From contig CAIZZE010000040.1 of the NCBI GenBank assembly GCA_903937405.1, positions 1 through 51,903 on the forward strand: 51,903 nt of DNA, given 5' to 3'. Positions 1 to 8,677 of the stretch are shown one piece after another. The notes beneath the pieces are model-generated. The model saw only the letters and a program-made list of their open reading frames with translations, had not been told where the DNA came from and did no database searches. Position 1 is the stretch's first letter, and every line of letters begins with the position of its first letter. Origin of the DNA: an uncultured Alphaproteobacteria bacterium. GTDB lineage: Bacteria > Pseudomonadota > Alphaproteobacteria > Rickettsiales > UBA1997. Position numbers and translations under genes: made by a program.

Positions 1-330
1 AGGCATCTTTGCAAAGATTGTGGCAAAGTTCAAATCGAGGGCGATCGTCGCTGCAATCATTGCAATGAGGCTAAAAGATTAGCTGTAATTCTTTACCTCG
101 AAGGTAATGGATTTCGAAGAATAGCTCGAATCCTTAATCAAATTTTCAAAAACAAAGCTCGTTATCAAGCGAAAAAACCGAACTCGCAGTTGTTGAGATG
201 GATGAGCTTTACACTTACATCAAAAAAACCTCGCAAGAACAAGGAAACAGGAATCCAAATCGGTGACTACACCAGAATATGGACTGCTGTTGATCGGAAA
301 TCAGGTGGTTTGTTTGAATTTGAAGTAGGA
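1..330 (+). mobile_element. IS1-family transposase remnant (InsA/InsB, frameshifted)
   Basis: The window opens inside a broken transposase gene. Frame 1 reads a zinc-finger stretch (RHLCKDCGK, then CNHCNEAK) followed by YLEGNGFRRIARILN, the helix-turn-helix region typical of IS1-family InsA. Near position 185 the similarity moves to another frame, which reads VVEMDELYTYIKK (189-227), the DDE-region start of InsB. It then returns to frame 1 for WTAVDRKSGG (from 280). Two frameshifts and a missing 5' end make it non-functional. Similarity stops abruptly near 330, where IS982-like sequence begins. The family call rests on recognised motifs; the boundaries are approximate. Confidence 0.7.
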
Positions 331-332
331 AT

Positions 333-761
333 GGATTTAAACTTCATTTAATCACAAATCATCTTGGAGAAATAGTTTCTTTTGCGATTACAAAGGGCAA
401 CATTTCTGACCAAAATATGACCGCAGAATTAGCTAAAAAACTAAGCGGATTTTTGTTCGGAGATAAAGGATATTTGTCAGCAAAAACTGCTGCAGAACTT
501 CTTAAACACGGACTTCGTCTCATCACAAAAGTTCGACAAAATATGAAGCCAAAACCGATTTCTGAAGCGAATAAATTTCTGCTAAAAAAACGCGGAATTA
601 TTGAAACTGTGTTTGGGCAATTGAAAGATTTTAGGCATCTTGTTCACACCAAATATCGATCAAAAATCAACTACTTCACTAACATTTTATCGGCTCTGCT
701 TGCTTACATGCTAAACCCTAATAAACCTAAGATTTGCTTGAATCGGGTTGAATTTGCTTAA
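333..761 (+). mobile_element. IS982-family transposase, C-terminal fragment
   Basis: An open frame runs from about 324 to the stop at 761. From 333 it reads GFKLHLITNHLGEIVSF, then FLFGDKGYLSA, LITKVRQNMK and RGIIETVFGQLK. These are the central and C-terminal conserved blocks of IS982-type DDE transposases, including the GDKGY aspartate and the IETV..LK glutamate region. The N-terminal half is missing, so this is a 5'-truncated copy fused to the IS1-like remnant just upstream. The first ATG (417) is internal to the domain and unlikely to be a true start. Just downstream, gltB-like coding sequence resumes at about 768, so the element seems to have landed within or next to gltB. Confidence 0.75.
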
Positions 762-767
762 GCGTTA

Positions 768-1279
768 TTGGGGTTAGTAAATCGAACTTTTGGTGCAACT
801 TTTGCTTACCAAAATTATCAAGCATTAGCCGATAAAGAAGAAGATCATTTAACAATCAAAACCAAAGGCACCGCAGGTCAAAGTCATGGCGCATTTAACG
901 TTCACGGTCTTTGTTTAGAACATACTGGCAGCGCGCAAGATGGTTTTGGCAAATCAATGAGTGGCGGAGTTTTAGTGCTAAAACAACCAGAATCAGAAAT
1001 TGGTTTAACCGAATCAATTTACGTTGGAAACGCTGCGCTTTATGGTGCTAGTGCTGGAAAAGCTTAGAAGAAGATTTTGCCCGCACGCAAAGTCCAAAAG
1101 CGGCATCAATTTTAGAAAATTTTGAAAAAGAAAAATCAAATTTCAAAATCATTATTCCAAAAACTTTAGATAAAATTCAAACTTTGGAAGAGCTACAAAA
1201 AGTTGAGCAATCTTTTTCTATGCGAGCTAGCACAGAAATTTCTGTCTTTGAACAAGTTTGGTTAGAATCTAAAAACTAG
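768..1279 (+). pseudogene. gltB: Glutamate synthase large subunit, 3' remnant
   Basis: The first part (768-1067) translates to the C-terminal GXGXG beta-helix domain of the glutamate synthase alpha subunit. It shows NRTFGA, GTAGQSHGAFNVHG, GKSMSGG and VGNAALYGASAGK. The frame then shifts, and 1067-1279 continues with EEDFARTQSPKAASILENFE, which matches the extreme C-terminus of GltB (normally ending around ILENWE...VPKDY). The first 1000 or more residues, with the glutamine amidotransferase and FMN/FeS synthase domains, are absent and replaced by transposase remnants. It cannot encode a working enzyme. The intact protein would make glutamate from glutamine and 2-oxoglutarate together with GltD. 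Confidence 0.75.
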
Positions 1280-2590
1280 AATTATCTCAAAACAAACAAG
1301 CTTTAAAAACATCGGATTACGAATTAATCGAGTTTCAATCAAAAGCCAGAGCAATTGCTTTAGAACAACAAACTAAAATGCGCAATTATGGATCGCTTGG
1401 CGCCAGAATAGTTGGCGGACTTGGTGTTCCCGATCAAGTTTTATCTGACGATGTAAACGAATTAATGAGCGAATTATTCAGTCACGGCAAAAAATGCAGT
1501 TGCGATTCTGTAACCTGCACCAGCAGCAAACAAAGAAAAGAAGAGCCGGAATTAAAACATCCAAGCTCTGGTTGTCCTTTGGCAAAAAATCCAAATCTCA
1601 TCAATGGAATTTTAAATGACCAATCTTTAAGCGAGGAAAATCGCGCTAAAGAAGCTTTTAAAATGCAAATTCAGCAATCACCTTTTGCTGGCTTCACAGG
1701 AAGCGCCTGCCCTGCGCCTTGTCAGGATTCTTGCACTCATTCAGCCGATGATGAAGGAAATTCTGAAGCAGTAAAAATCAAAAGAATTGAATTACTGCTG
1801 CACAGAATTGCGGTTAAAAAAGGTTGGTATGAAGAACTTCAAGTCTTCCAACCAGAAATAGCTAATGATAATCGCCGCGAAAAAATAATGATTGTTGGTT
1901 CTGGACCTTCAGCTTTAGAAGCGGCTTATCATCTGGCGAAAAAAGGTGTTGCGGTAGAAATTTTTGAAAAAGATGACAAGATTGGCGGGCTTTTAAGATA
2001 CGGAATTCCTGATCATAAGTTACAAAAAGAAACAATCCGATTTTTATGCCGAAAAGTTAGAAGAAATGGGCGTTAGATTTCATCTTAATTCACCAATTGA
2101 GATGGAAAAAATAAAAGAAAATCACCCAAATTTTAATTTCTATTTAGACGCTAGAGGTGTTGTTCAAACTCCAGTTTTATTTGATCCAAACTTTGCTAAA
2201 ACCAATGTTGCAGAAGGTGGAAATCACTCGCTGGCAATGGATTTTTTAACTTATTGCAACAAATTTCACGAAGCACAAAAGCAAGAAAATTTAGCCGGAG
2301 TTCAAAATAATCTTACTCATCCTTTTATAGAATTTAAATTGGGTAAAGAAATCGTAGTGCTTGGAAATGGCGACACCGCTGAAGATGTCAAGCGCACGAT
2401 TTTAAAATTAAACAGCCAGTTAAATGAACGCGAAAAAGTAGAATTAATCACGATTAACCGTCAACCTCAAGAAAGTGAACGCGCTAAATTGGGCAGCAAT
2501 TATCCGCGACGTCGTGAAACGGGGTCATTAGATTTACATCATGAAACCAATCACGAAGAAAATGTCTCACAAAGAATTAAGAAAAACTGA
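1273..2590 (+). pseudogene. gltD: Glutamate synthase small subunit, frameshifted remnant
   Basis: Two frames together cover much of a GltD-type NAD(P)H-dependent oxidoreductase. The first (to 2076) has the N-terminal Cys-rich segment (CSCDSVTC, GCPLAKNPN, GSACPAPCQDSC), then the FAD-binding IMIVGSGPSALEAAYHLAKKG and GGLLRYGIPDHKL. At about 2050 the frame shifts and the second ORF continues EEMGVRFHLNS and IVVLGNGDTAEDVKR, the NAD(P)H-binding fold. No ATG precedes 1378 in frame, and the frame is open back to 1273, directly after the gltB end, so the parent may have been a gltB-gltD fusion or tightly coupled pair. The C-terminus after about 2480 looks scrambled. It is a decaying gene. Confidence 0.75.
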
Positions 2591-2899
2591 TGAAGTCCTG
2601 ACTTTAAAACAAAAAAAAGAGGAAGAAAAAAAATCAGAACTGAGGCAGCTTCTGTATTGAAGGCCGCAGAGGCTCTTTTGGCCCCAAATTCAGAGAAAAA
2701 ACGTGAAGAAGATTTTGAGTTTATTGCGAAAGAATCTGATAAATTGGTCAGATTAACTGCTCCAGAAGTAGGAGGAAAATCAATATTAGTTGATAGTAAA
2801 AAGATTAAGGAAGAACAAGAAAAGTATTTGGATCAGGGATATGAAAATATAAAACATACTAAAGAGGATGATATAATAAATCCTACAGAACTAGCTTGA
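2562..2899 (+). pseudogene. Unknown Lys/Glu-rich ORF, probably frameshifted at an A-tract
   Basis: I do not recognise this. A 32-residue frame starts with ATG at 2562 (MSHKELRKTDEVLTLKQKK...) and stops at 2658-2660. A second frame is open from 2594 to 2899 (ending INPTELA), with only a TTG at 2657 as possible start. The two overlap across A-runs at 2611-2618 and 2626-2633. A one-base slip there would give one charged, helix-rich protein of about 110 residues. Either this is a pseudogene with an indel or a polymerase-slippage site. It follows the decayed gltD, which favours decay. No signal peptide or membrane segment is seen. The 2900-3084 gap beyond it holds nothing I can name. Confidence 0.35.
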
Positions 2900-3084
2900 T
2901 TCAAAAACTTGGCAAGAAAAAATAAAGAAATCCAAAAAAAACAGGAAGCATCGAACTGTCGGATAAATTAAGGCAACCTCTAAAAATCTAAATTTAACCA
3001 AGTAAATTCTGATTCTAGAAATTTTTTGATTTTGAATTTTGGTATAATTTTGATTTGCGACAGACTAGTTAAAAAGACGCAATC

Positions 3085-4320
3085 TTAAACCGCCGCTAAC
3101 TTCTCAATCAATCTCGCGAACCAACTGCTTTTACTTTCGAAGCCATCTTTAATTTTTTCTTTCATGTAAAGATTTTTCAAAAACACCAACATGCCAATTG
3201 AGCAAGAATGAGTTGGGTTAAGGATTTCTGAAGGCATAGAATCGAGTTTATTTGGATAACCGATTCTCACATTTTTGGCAAAAACTTCGGAAGCTAATTT
3301 ATCGATGCCAACGATTGAAGTTACGCCGCCAGTTAATACAATATTGCCGATCATATAAAGTGGCATTCCCGATTTTTCTAAAATTGTACGCACCGATTCA
3401 AACATTTCTTCCAAACGCGATTGAATAATGTCGCGCAATTCAACTCGAGTAATGCGAATCATTTCCGAACCATCATTATCAAGGAATTTTAATTTGATCA
3501 TTTCGCGCTCTTCAATCGGGCTGATTAAAAGCGAGCTATTGAGATTTTTGATTTTTTCGGCGGCATCAATATTGATGTTTAAAATCGTGGAAATGTCTTT
3601 GGTAATATGAAATCCACCAATTGGCGAATTGCCAATATGGATTAATTTTCCTTCAGTAATTATGGCAAAAGAAGTTGAACTGCCACCGATATCAATTAGC
3701 AAACTTCCCAAATTCATTTCATTATCCGAAAGGCAAGAAAGCGCTGAGGCGTGTGGTTCTACGATGTAATTATTAACCGACAATTGACATCTTCTTAAAC
3801 AATTTTCGATATTTTTAATGGTAGTTTGTGAAGTTGAAACAACGTGAAATTTGGCGTAAAGTTTTTCACCAGACATATAGCGCGGATTCACAACTGGCGC
3901 TGAATCATCAATGCGATATTGCAATGGAATTAAGTGAATAATTTCACGGTTATTTTTTTTGAATTCTGCGCGCACTTTCGCTGCAAGCACAGCGATGTCG
4001 GAAGTTTTAACAATATCTGATGCAATTTTAGTGCTGACTTCTTTTCTGCTAGAAACAACTTGGCTTCCCGAAATTCCAACTAAAAGGCGATCAATATTAA
4101 AACCCGCCATTCTTTCGGCTTCTGAAACAACATTGGTGATTGATTTTTGGGCCAGCGTCATGTCCGAAATTGCGCTGGCGGCGATGCCTTTTGATTCCTT
4201 GTGTCCGTAGCCTAAAATTTGCACATCATCATTGGTAATTGATGCAATTATGCATACCAATTTTGATGAACCCATGTCTAAACAGGCGGTTATTTTTCCT
4301 TTTTTTAAATTTTTCGACAT
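3085..4320 (-). CDS. ftsA: Cell division protein FtsA
   Basis: FtsA is the actin-like ATPase that ties the FtsZ ring to the membrane and recruits later divisome proteins. The 411-residue length is normal. Actin-fold motifs are visible: phosphate-1 LDMGSSK (14-20), phosphate-2 DIGGSSTSF (210-218) and the adenosine motif VLTGGVTSI (328-336). The SHS2/1C insertion lies roughly at 85-165. The C-terminus (WFARLIEKLAAV) is the amphipathic membrane-targeting helix expected of the family. It is the last gene of a ddl-ftsQ-ftsA run on this strand, 86 bases after ftsQ. FtsZ is not next to it in this window, where decayed sequence follows instead. Confidence 0.96.
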   Translation of the reverse strand: MSKNLKKGKITACLDMGSSKLVCIIASITNDDVQILGYGHKESKGIAASAISDMTLAQKSITNVVSEAERMAGFNIDRLLVGISGSQVVSSRKEVSTKIASDIVKTSDIAVLAAKVRAEFKKNNREIIHLIPLQYRIDDSAPVVNPRYMSGEKLYAKFHVVSTSQTTIKNIENCLRRCQLSVNNYIVEPHASALSCLSDNEMNLGSLLIDIGGSSTSFAIITEGKLIHIGNSPIGGFHITKDISTILNINIDAAEKIKNLNSSLLISPIEEREMIKLKFLDNDGSEMIRITRVELRDIIQSRLEEMFESVRTILEKSGMPLYMIGNIVLTGGVTSIVGIDKLASEVFAKNVRIGYPNKLDSMPSEILNPTHSCSIGMLVFLKNLYMKEKIKDGFESKSSWFARLIEKLAAV

Positions 4321-4406
4321 TTGGAAAAATTGGGAGTTTTTTTTAAGTTAAATTTAGAGTTGGTATTAATTACCTTCTAAAACCTTAATTCTTAATCTTA
4401 AATCTT

Positions 4407-5282
4407 TTATAACGACTTCAGCTCTTTAATCACCGAATCGTCATATTCTAAATAAGTTTTATCAGAAATTCGCAGATCAATATTTTTTAAACCAACAATT
4501 GATCCCGGCATATTATAAATTTTTATCAAATGCTGCCAAGCCTCGGAAATATTGTTTTCCGGCAATTTAATTAACAAACCATTATCAAAACGAATATCCC
4601 ATCTACGGCTTGAAACCCAAGTTGCTGAATAAACATTTGCACTCAAATTTGGATCAGAAGCAAAGATATTAAAAAGTGATTTAGCATGATTATTAGCGCC
4701 CTTCCCTGACAAAATAACCATATGCTGAAATTCTTCCTGATCTTCATAAGGAATTAAATTTCCTTCTTTGTCGGTTAAATATTTTGTGCCATCATTTTGC
4801 CAGATTGCGAAAGGTTCATATTCAGTAATCGAAATATTCAAAATATTGGGCATACTGCGCGTGATAACAACCTGATTTACCCACGGTAATTCTGACTTAA
4901 TGCGATCAATCAGGCTGCGGATTAAAGGTTGATAATCACTGGTTTTATCAAGCGTGATTTGTTTTTTAACACTTTCTACAATTACTAAAATTTCTTCTTT
5001 TTGAACATGTTTATTACCTTCAATATTGATCTGATTGAATTCGTGATTATCGAGATTGAGATAATGGAAAAAATAAAAAGAAGATTTTTGGTAAATTTTT
5101 TCTAAATAAACTGGTTTAAAAAACTTGAACATAGCAAATAAAAAAACCAGCAAAACAACCAGCAATATCAAGCCTTTGAACAAAATTGGAAAAAGAGTTT
5201 GGTGAAAAAAACTCCTGATTTTGCGCGTGATTTGATTGGTGAGAAAGAAATCTCTGATTTTATCGCCGACTTGTTTTGCCAT
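4407..5282 (-). CDS. ftsQ: Cell division protein FtsQ
   Basis: This is a bitopic divisome protein of 291 residues. A basic cytoplasmic N-terminus is followed by one hydrophobic segment (about 35-55, GLILLVVLLVFLFAMF), then a POTRA domain beginning NQINIEGNKHVQKEEIL (about 83-100) and a beta domain with YLTDKEGNLIPY. FtsQ links early and late division proteins through FtsB/FtsL in the periplasm. It starts 4 bases after the ddl stop, so ddl-ftsQ is almost certainly co-transcribed, in the classical dcw order. Sequence conservation in this family is low, and the call rests on topology, POTRA and position. Confidence 0.92.
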   Translation of the reverse strand: MAKQVGDKIRDFFLTNQITRKIRSFFHQTLFPILFKGLILLVVLLVFLFAMFKFFKPVYLEKIYQKSSFYFFHYLNLDNHEFNQINIEGNKHVQKEEILVIVESVKKQITLDKTSDYQPLIRSLIDRIKSELPWVNQVVITRSMPNILNISITEYEPFAIWQNDGTKYLTDKEGNLIPYEDQEEFQHMVILSGKGANNHAKSLFNIFASDPNLSANVYSATWVSSRRWDIRFDNGLLIKLPENNISEAWQHLIKIYNMPGSIVGLKNIDLRISDKTYLEYDDSVIKELKSL

Positions 5283-5286
5283 TTAA

Positions 5287-6210
5287 TTATCCAACTCGTG
5301 CGGTTTTAACCAAAAATTCTACAATTTCTTCGAAAGAAATTCCGACATGTTTAGCAATTTTCGGAACTAAAGAAGTTGCCGTAAAACCAGGATGAGTATT
5401 GACTTCAAGCAAGTAAAAGCGGTTATCGCCACCATTTTTATTATTTAAAATAAAATCAATTCTGCTGATGCCGCGACAACCAACAACACGGTGCGCTTTT
5501 TGCGCCAATTCTAAAACTTCCACATATTTTTCAGCGTCAACTTCAGCTGGCATAATGTAATCGGTCATGCCTGCGGTGTATTTACATTTGTAATCGTAAA
5601 ATAAGCCGTGCGGGCGAACTTCGATTGCGCCGAGAGCTTTTCCATCCATGATCGCAACTTGAATTTCTTGTCCGGCAATATATTTTTCTAAAATAATTTC
5701 ATCGCCATATTTCCATTCGTAAGCAGAAAAATCGAACTTTGCATTTTGTAAAATTACTTCAACACCAACACTTGAGCCTTCGTTAACTGGCTTGATTACA
5801 AAGGGTTTGCCAACTTTTAACAACTTTTCTTGATTTTCTTTAGCTTCGCCTTTTTTGAGAATTTCATAAATTGGAGATTGAACACCAACTGTTTGACAAA
5901 TTTTACGAGTAATGATTTTGTCCATACAAAGTGCCGACGCGATAATTCCGCTGTGAGTGTAAGGAATTTCTAAAATATCGCAAACACCTTGAATGCGACC
6001 ATCTTCGCCGTAAGTTCCATGAAGGGCGTTAAAAATAACATCAGGTTTTACCGCTTTTAATTGCTCAAAAATGTCGCGAGAGAAATCAATTTTGGTAGCT
6101 TTATAACCAAGCTTGCTAAGAGCTTCGTAAACTGCTTCGCCAGAGCGAAGAGAGACTTCGCGTTCAGAATTCCATCCCCCCAAAAGAACAGCAATATGTT
6201 GGTTTTTCAT
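5287..6210 (-). CDS. ddl: D-alanine--D-alanine ligase
   Basis: It is an ATP-grasp ligase that joins two D-alanines for the peptidoglycan stem peptide in the cytoplasm. The 307 residues match DdlB-type enzymes. The N-terminal signature LLGGWNSEREVSLRSG (9-24) is a variant of GG.S.ERE.SL with the catalytic glutamate kept, followed by HGTYGEDG (64-71). VIKPVNEGSSVGV gives the ATP-grasp loop and LEVNTHPGFTATSL (268-281) the metal-binding and D-Ala-binding end. A Trp replaces the more usual small residue after GG. It leads the ddl-ftsQ-ftsA group. Confidence 0.96.
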   Translation of the reverse strand: MKNQHIAVLLGGWNSEREVSLRSGEAVYEALSKLGYKATKIDFSRDIFEQLKAVKPDVIFNALHGTYGEDGRIQGVCDILEIPYTHSGIIASALCMDKIITRKICQTVGVQSPIYEILKKGEAKENQEKLLKVGKPFVIKPVNEGSSVGVEVILQNAKFDFSAYEWKYGDEIILEKYIAGQEIQVAIMDGKALGAIEVRPHGLFYDYKCKYTAGMTDYIMPAEVDAEKYVEVLELAQKAHRVVGCRGISRIDFILNNKNGGDNRFYLLEVNTHPGFTATSLVPKIAKHVGISFEEIVEFLVKTARVG

Positions 6211-6240
6211 TATTTTATTATATTTTGTTTTAGTAAAATT

Positions 6241-6549
6241 TTATTTTTTATCCTTCTTCGCCAGCGCCTCACCCTGCTTTGCATCATCTTTTAACTTTCC
6301 GCCCGATTTTAATTCTTCAATTACATAGGCGCAAAGATCTTCAAAAGGCACACGGTTTTTTTCAGAAATTTCTGCCAATTTTGCAAAAGAATCCATGATC
6401 TCCGGCGGAATTGTGCCACCACGATTTTGGGACAACCAACGACTTTGAAAATTTAGTGGATGAGTTCCAACCGCTGGATTTCCAACATATAAAGTTACCG
6501 GCGCTTTTTGGCCACCGAAATCACAAGTTGCTGTAAATTTTTTAACCAT
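6241..6549 (-). CDS. DUF2610 family protein
   Basis: This 102-residue soluble protein starts VKKFTATCDFGGQKAPVTLYVG and contains GTHPLNFQSRWLSQNRGGTIPP. I recognise this as the DUF2610 family, described mainly from Rickettsia and relatives, with no known function. The C-terminal 20 or so residues are Lys-rich (KQGEALAKKDKK). There are no membrane segments or signal peptide. It lies between cysQ (15 bases upstream) and ddl (30 bases downstream) on the same strand and could share their transcript. The main value of the gene is as a taxonomic hint. The function is unknown. Confidence 0.75.
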   Translation of the reverse strand: MVKKFTATCDFGGQKAPVTLYVGNPAVGTHPLNFQSRWLSQNRGGTIPPEIMDSFAKLAEISEKNRVPFEDLCAYVIEELKSGGKLKDDAKQGEALAKKDKK

Positions 6550-6563
6550 GATGGAAATTGAAA

Positions 6564-7427
6564 TTAAAAATTATCAATGAACGCAATGAAGGCCTTATTG
6601 GAAAAATCTGGTTTTTTATATTCCAGATTTCCTTCAATTACGATTTCGTTTTGATTAGAAAATAAATTTTTTACTTTTCCACCCATAAGTTCAACAAGCG
6701 CCTGACCTGCAGCGGTATCCCATTCCATGGAGGGGCGAAAATGTAAATAAAGGTCGACATCTTTTTCCAATAAACGGAAAAATTTTACAGCAGAAGAAAG
6801 TTTTTCTACCTTAAAATTTTCTGTGAAATTTGGATGGGTTTTAGAGATATAAAATTCAATATCTGAATCTTTGGTACGAGCGCTGGTAACGATGCGTAGC
6901 GTTTTAGATCCTGAAATAAATTCAGGATGATGATTTGGGAAGACCGATTCCAAACAAACTCCGTCATCCGGAACTTGTTTTGGGATCTGTTTTTTTTCAC
7001 TTTTATCCCACAAAATAATTCGATCTTCTTCATCACAAAAAATCATTTTACCATTTTCAAAAAGTGGAGCGTAAATTAATCCGAAAACTGCTTTTTTATT
7101 TTGCACTAAAGCAATATTCACCGCAAATTCTACACTTCCCGAAATAAAACTGGACGTACCATCAATCGGATCAATCAGAAAAAAAATATCGTCATCAATT
7201 TGGCGTAAATCACCTTCTTCACAAATAATTGGAATTTGCGGAAATTCTGCGCCCAATTTTTCGCGCAAAAACTTACTCACCGCAATATCGGCAGTTGTAA
7301 CTTGGGAATTATCAGTTTTTCTTTCGGTGAAAAAATCTTTACTCAAAAAAGCCTGTGCTGCAATTTCACCAGCTTCAATTGCAAAAGCTAGAATCTTCTT
7401 AATCTCCTGAGCTTTAAAAAATGACAT
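6564..7427 (-). CDS. cysQ: 3'(2'),5'-bisphosphate nucleotidase, CysQ-type, with in-frame palindromic element
   Basis: It belongs to the inositol-monophosphatase-fold phosphatases and probably hydrolyses 3'-phosphoadenosine 5'-phosphate to AMP. The metal-site motifs are present: CEEGD (69-73), DPIDGTSSF (86-94) and EWDTAAGQ (235-242). The length is 287 residues. Residues 165-174 (HHPEFISGSK region) are encoded exactly by a copy of the palindromic repeat seen elsewhere in the window (6907-6933), inserted in frame between conserved blocks. The protein probably tolerates it as a surface loop. The stop overlaps nothing, and the start ATG at 7427 shares its base with the end of the ClC gene, so the two are tightly coupled. 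SuhB-like specificity is the alternative. Confidence 0.85.
   Translation of the reverse strand: MSFFKAQEIKKILAFAIEAGEIAAQAFLSKDFFTERKTDNSQVTTADIAVSKFLREKLGAEFPQIPIICEEGDLRQIDDDIFFLIDPIDGTSSFISGSVEFAVNIALVQNKKAVFGLIYAPLFENGKMIFCDEEDRIILWDKSEKKQIPKQVPDDGVCLESVFPNHHPEFISGSKTLRIVTSARTKDSDIEFYISKTHPNFTENFKVEKLSSAVKFFRLLEKDVDLYLHFRPSMEWDTAAGQALVELMGGKVKNLFSNQNEIVIEGNLEYKKPDFSNKAFIAFIDNF
6907..6933. repeat. Palindromic repeat, copy 1 (inside cysQ)
   Basis: The core is GATCCTGAA-TAAA-TTCAGGATGATGA, the same core as the paired copies at 9.3, 37.1 and 45.1 kb. It is translated in frame as part of cysQ, as Rickettsia palindromic elements are in Rickettsia genes. This is a single half-unit; no partner is seen nearby. 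Confidence 0.85.
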
Positions 7428-8677
7428 TATTTAACAAATTTATCGGTTAATTTTGACACTACAAAAGAAATGAGTGAAGAAAAAATTAGGAAAGGAAATG
7501 CCATTAAAGATTGATCCGTTGTTTCTAAAATCACCATCGCAGCCGCAAATGGCACTGATAAAATCGGACTTAAAAAAGCAGCCATTCCACCGAGAATAAA
7601 AATTTTAGCATCCAAAGTATTAGCAACTAAACTCACTGCAGAACCAATGTTGGCACCGATCGCAACTGCTGGCGCAACTAATCCGCCGGCAGAGCCAGAA
7701 GCGAAAGTTAAAATTGTATTAGCCAATCTGCCAAAAACTTCTTTATTGCCGATTGCAGGTTCTACGCTGGAGAGAATATCTTGCGCTGTTTTTATGCCGC
7801 CGCTAAACGAATAAACTCCGGCATAAATACTTACTATAGAAACCCCAAAGCCCGTCATTATTGGAATTAAATGCCATAAATTACTTTTGATCTCGGCAAA
7901 TTTTTTATAAAATAAAATCGCAATTTTCTTTAATAAAAATGCCGTCATCCCGCAAATCATTGCTAATAAAGCCACCATCACCAATTGAAAACTTATTTCA
8001 AAATCAATCGGATAAGTTGCAAAAAGTGGATCAGTTTTGTGCAAGATTACAATCGCTACAAAAAGTGCTGCTGCAGACCAGCATATATTATTGATAAAAT
8101 TATGTCGTGATTTTGCGATTAATAATCTTTCAACGACATAAATAAAACCGGCAATTGGGGCATTAAAAGCAATTGCCAAGCCGCTTGCGCTTCCGGCATA
8201 AATCCAAGCTTCAAGAGTGATTGCCGGAATTATTGATTTTAATTTACTGGCAACAACTGCAAAAATACTGACCGACATATGAACGGCTGGAGCTTCGCGT
8301 CCCAAGGCTCCACCGCCATAAGTTGAAACTAAAGAGCTGATACAATTTACGATCACAATTTTTAAATTTAAAAATGTTGAAATTTTTTCAAAAGAATTGG
8401 GATCTTTTTCCAAAGTTATGAGGGCGGATTTAACGTGATCAAGACTGCTTCCTGCTGCATTTTGAGCGAATTGGCGACAAATAAAAGCTGAAATCCAGAA
8501 CATTATTGGCGTCATAAAAAATGACAATAATGGATTCTCTGTTGAGCGATCTTTGGCAATAATTCCAAGATCATAAAAAAAATCGCAATAATTAAGGATA
8601 AAAATTGAGACCAGAGTTCCAGTAAAAGCTAAACAAAAAAATGCGGCTATTTTTGAAGATGATCCTTTAACAAGCAC
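7427..8677 (-). CDS. ClC-family chloride channel/transporter
   Basis: This is a polytopic inner-membrane protein of 416 residues with about ten hydrophobic segments. ClC selectivity motifs are present: GREAP (126-130; usual GREGP, with the gating glutamate kept), SGLAIAFNAPIAGFIYVVE (165-183) and GSAGGLVAPAVAIGANIG (328-345; usual GGIFAP). In the E. coli exchanger the FNAP helix ends with two glutamates (202, 203). Here the second is arginine (184), so the inner proton glutamate appears missing, and channel-like or altered coupling is possible. There is no cytoplasmic CBS domain. It sits between the carbonic-anhydrase-like gene and cysQ, sharing one base with each. Confidence 0.9.
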   Translation of the reverse strand: MLVKGSSSKIAAFFCLAFTGTLVSIFILNYCDFFYDLGIIAKDRSTENPLLSFFMTPIMFWISAFICRQFAQNAAGSSLDHVKSALITLEKDPNSFEKISTFLNLKIVIVNCISSLVSTYGGGALGREAPAVHMSVSIFAVVASKLKSIIPAITLEAWIYAGSASGLAIAFNAPIAGFIYVVERLLIAKSRHNFINNICWSAAALFVAIVILHKTDPLFATYPIDFEISFQLVMVALLAMICGMTAFLLKKIAILFYKKFAEIKSNLWHLIPIMTGFGVSIVSIYAGVYSFSGGIKTAQDILSSVEPAIGNKEVFGRLANTILTFASGSAGGLVAPAVAIGANIGSAVSLVANTLDAKIFILGGMAAFLSPILSVPFAAAMVILETTDQSLMAFPFLIFSSLISFVVSKLTDKFVK

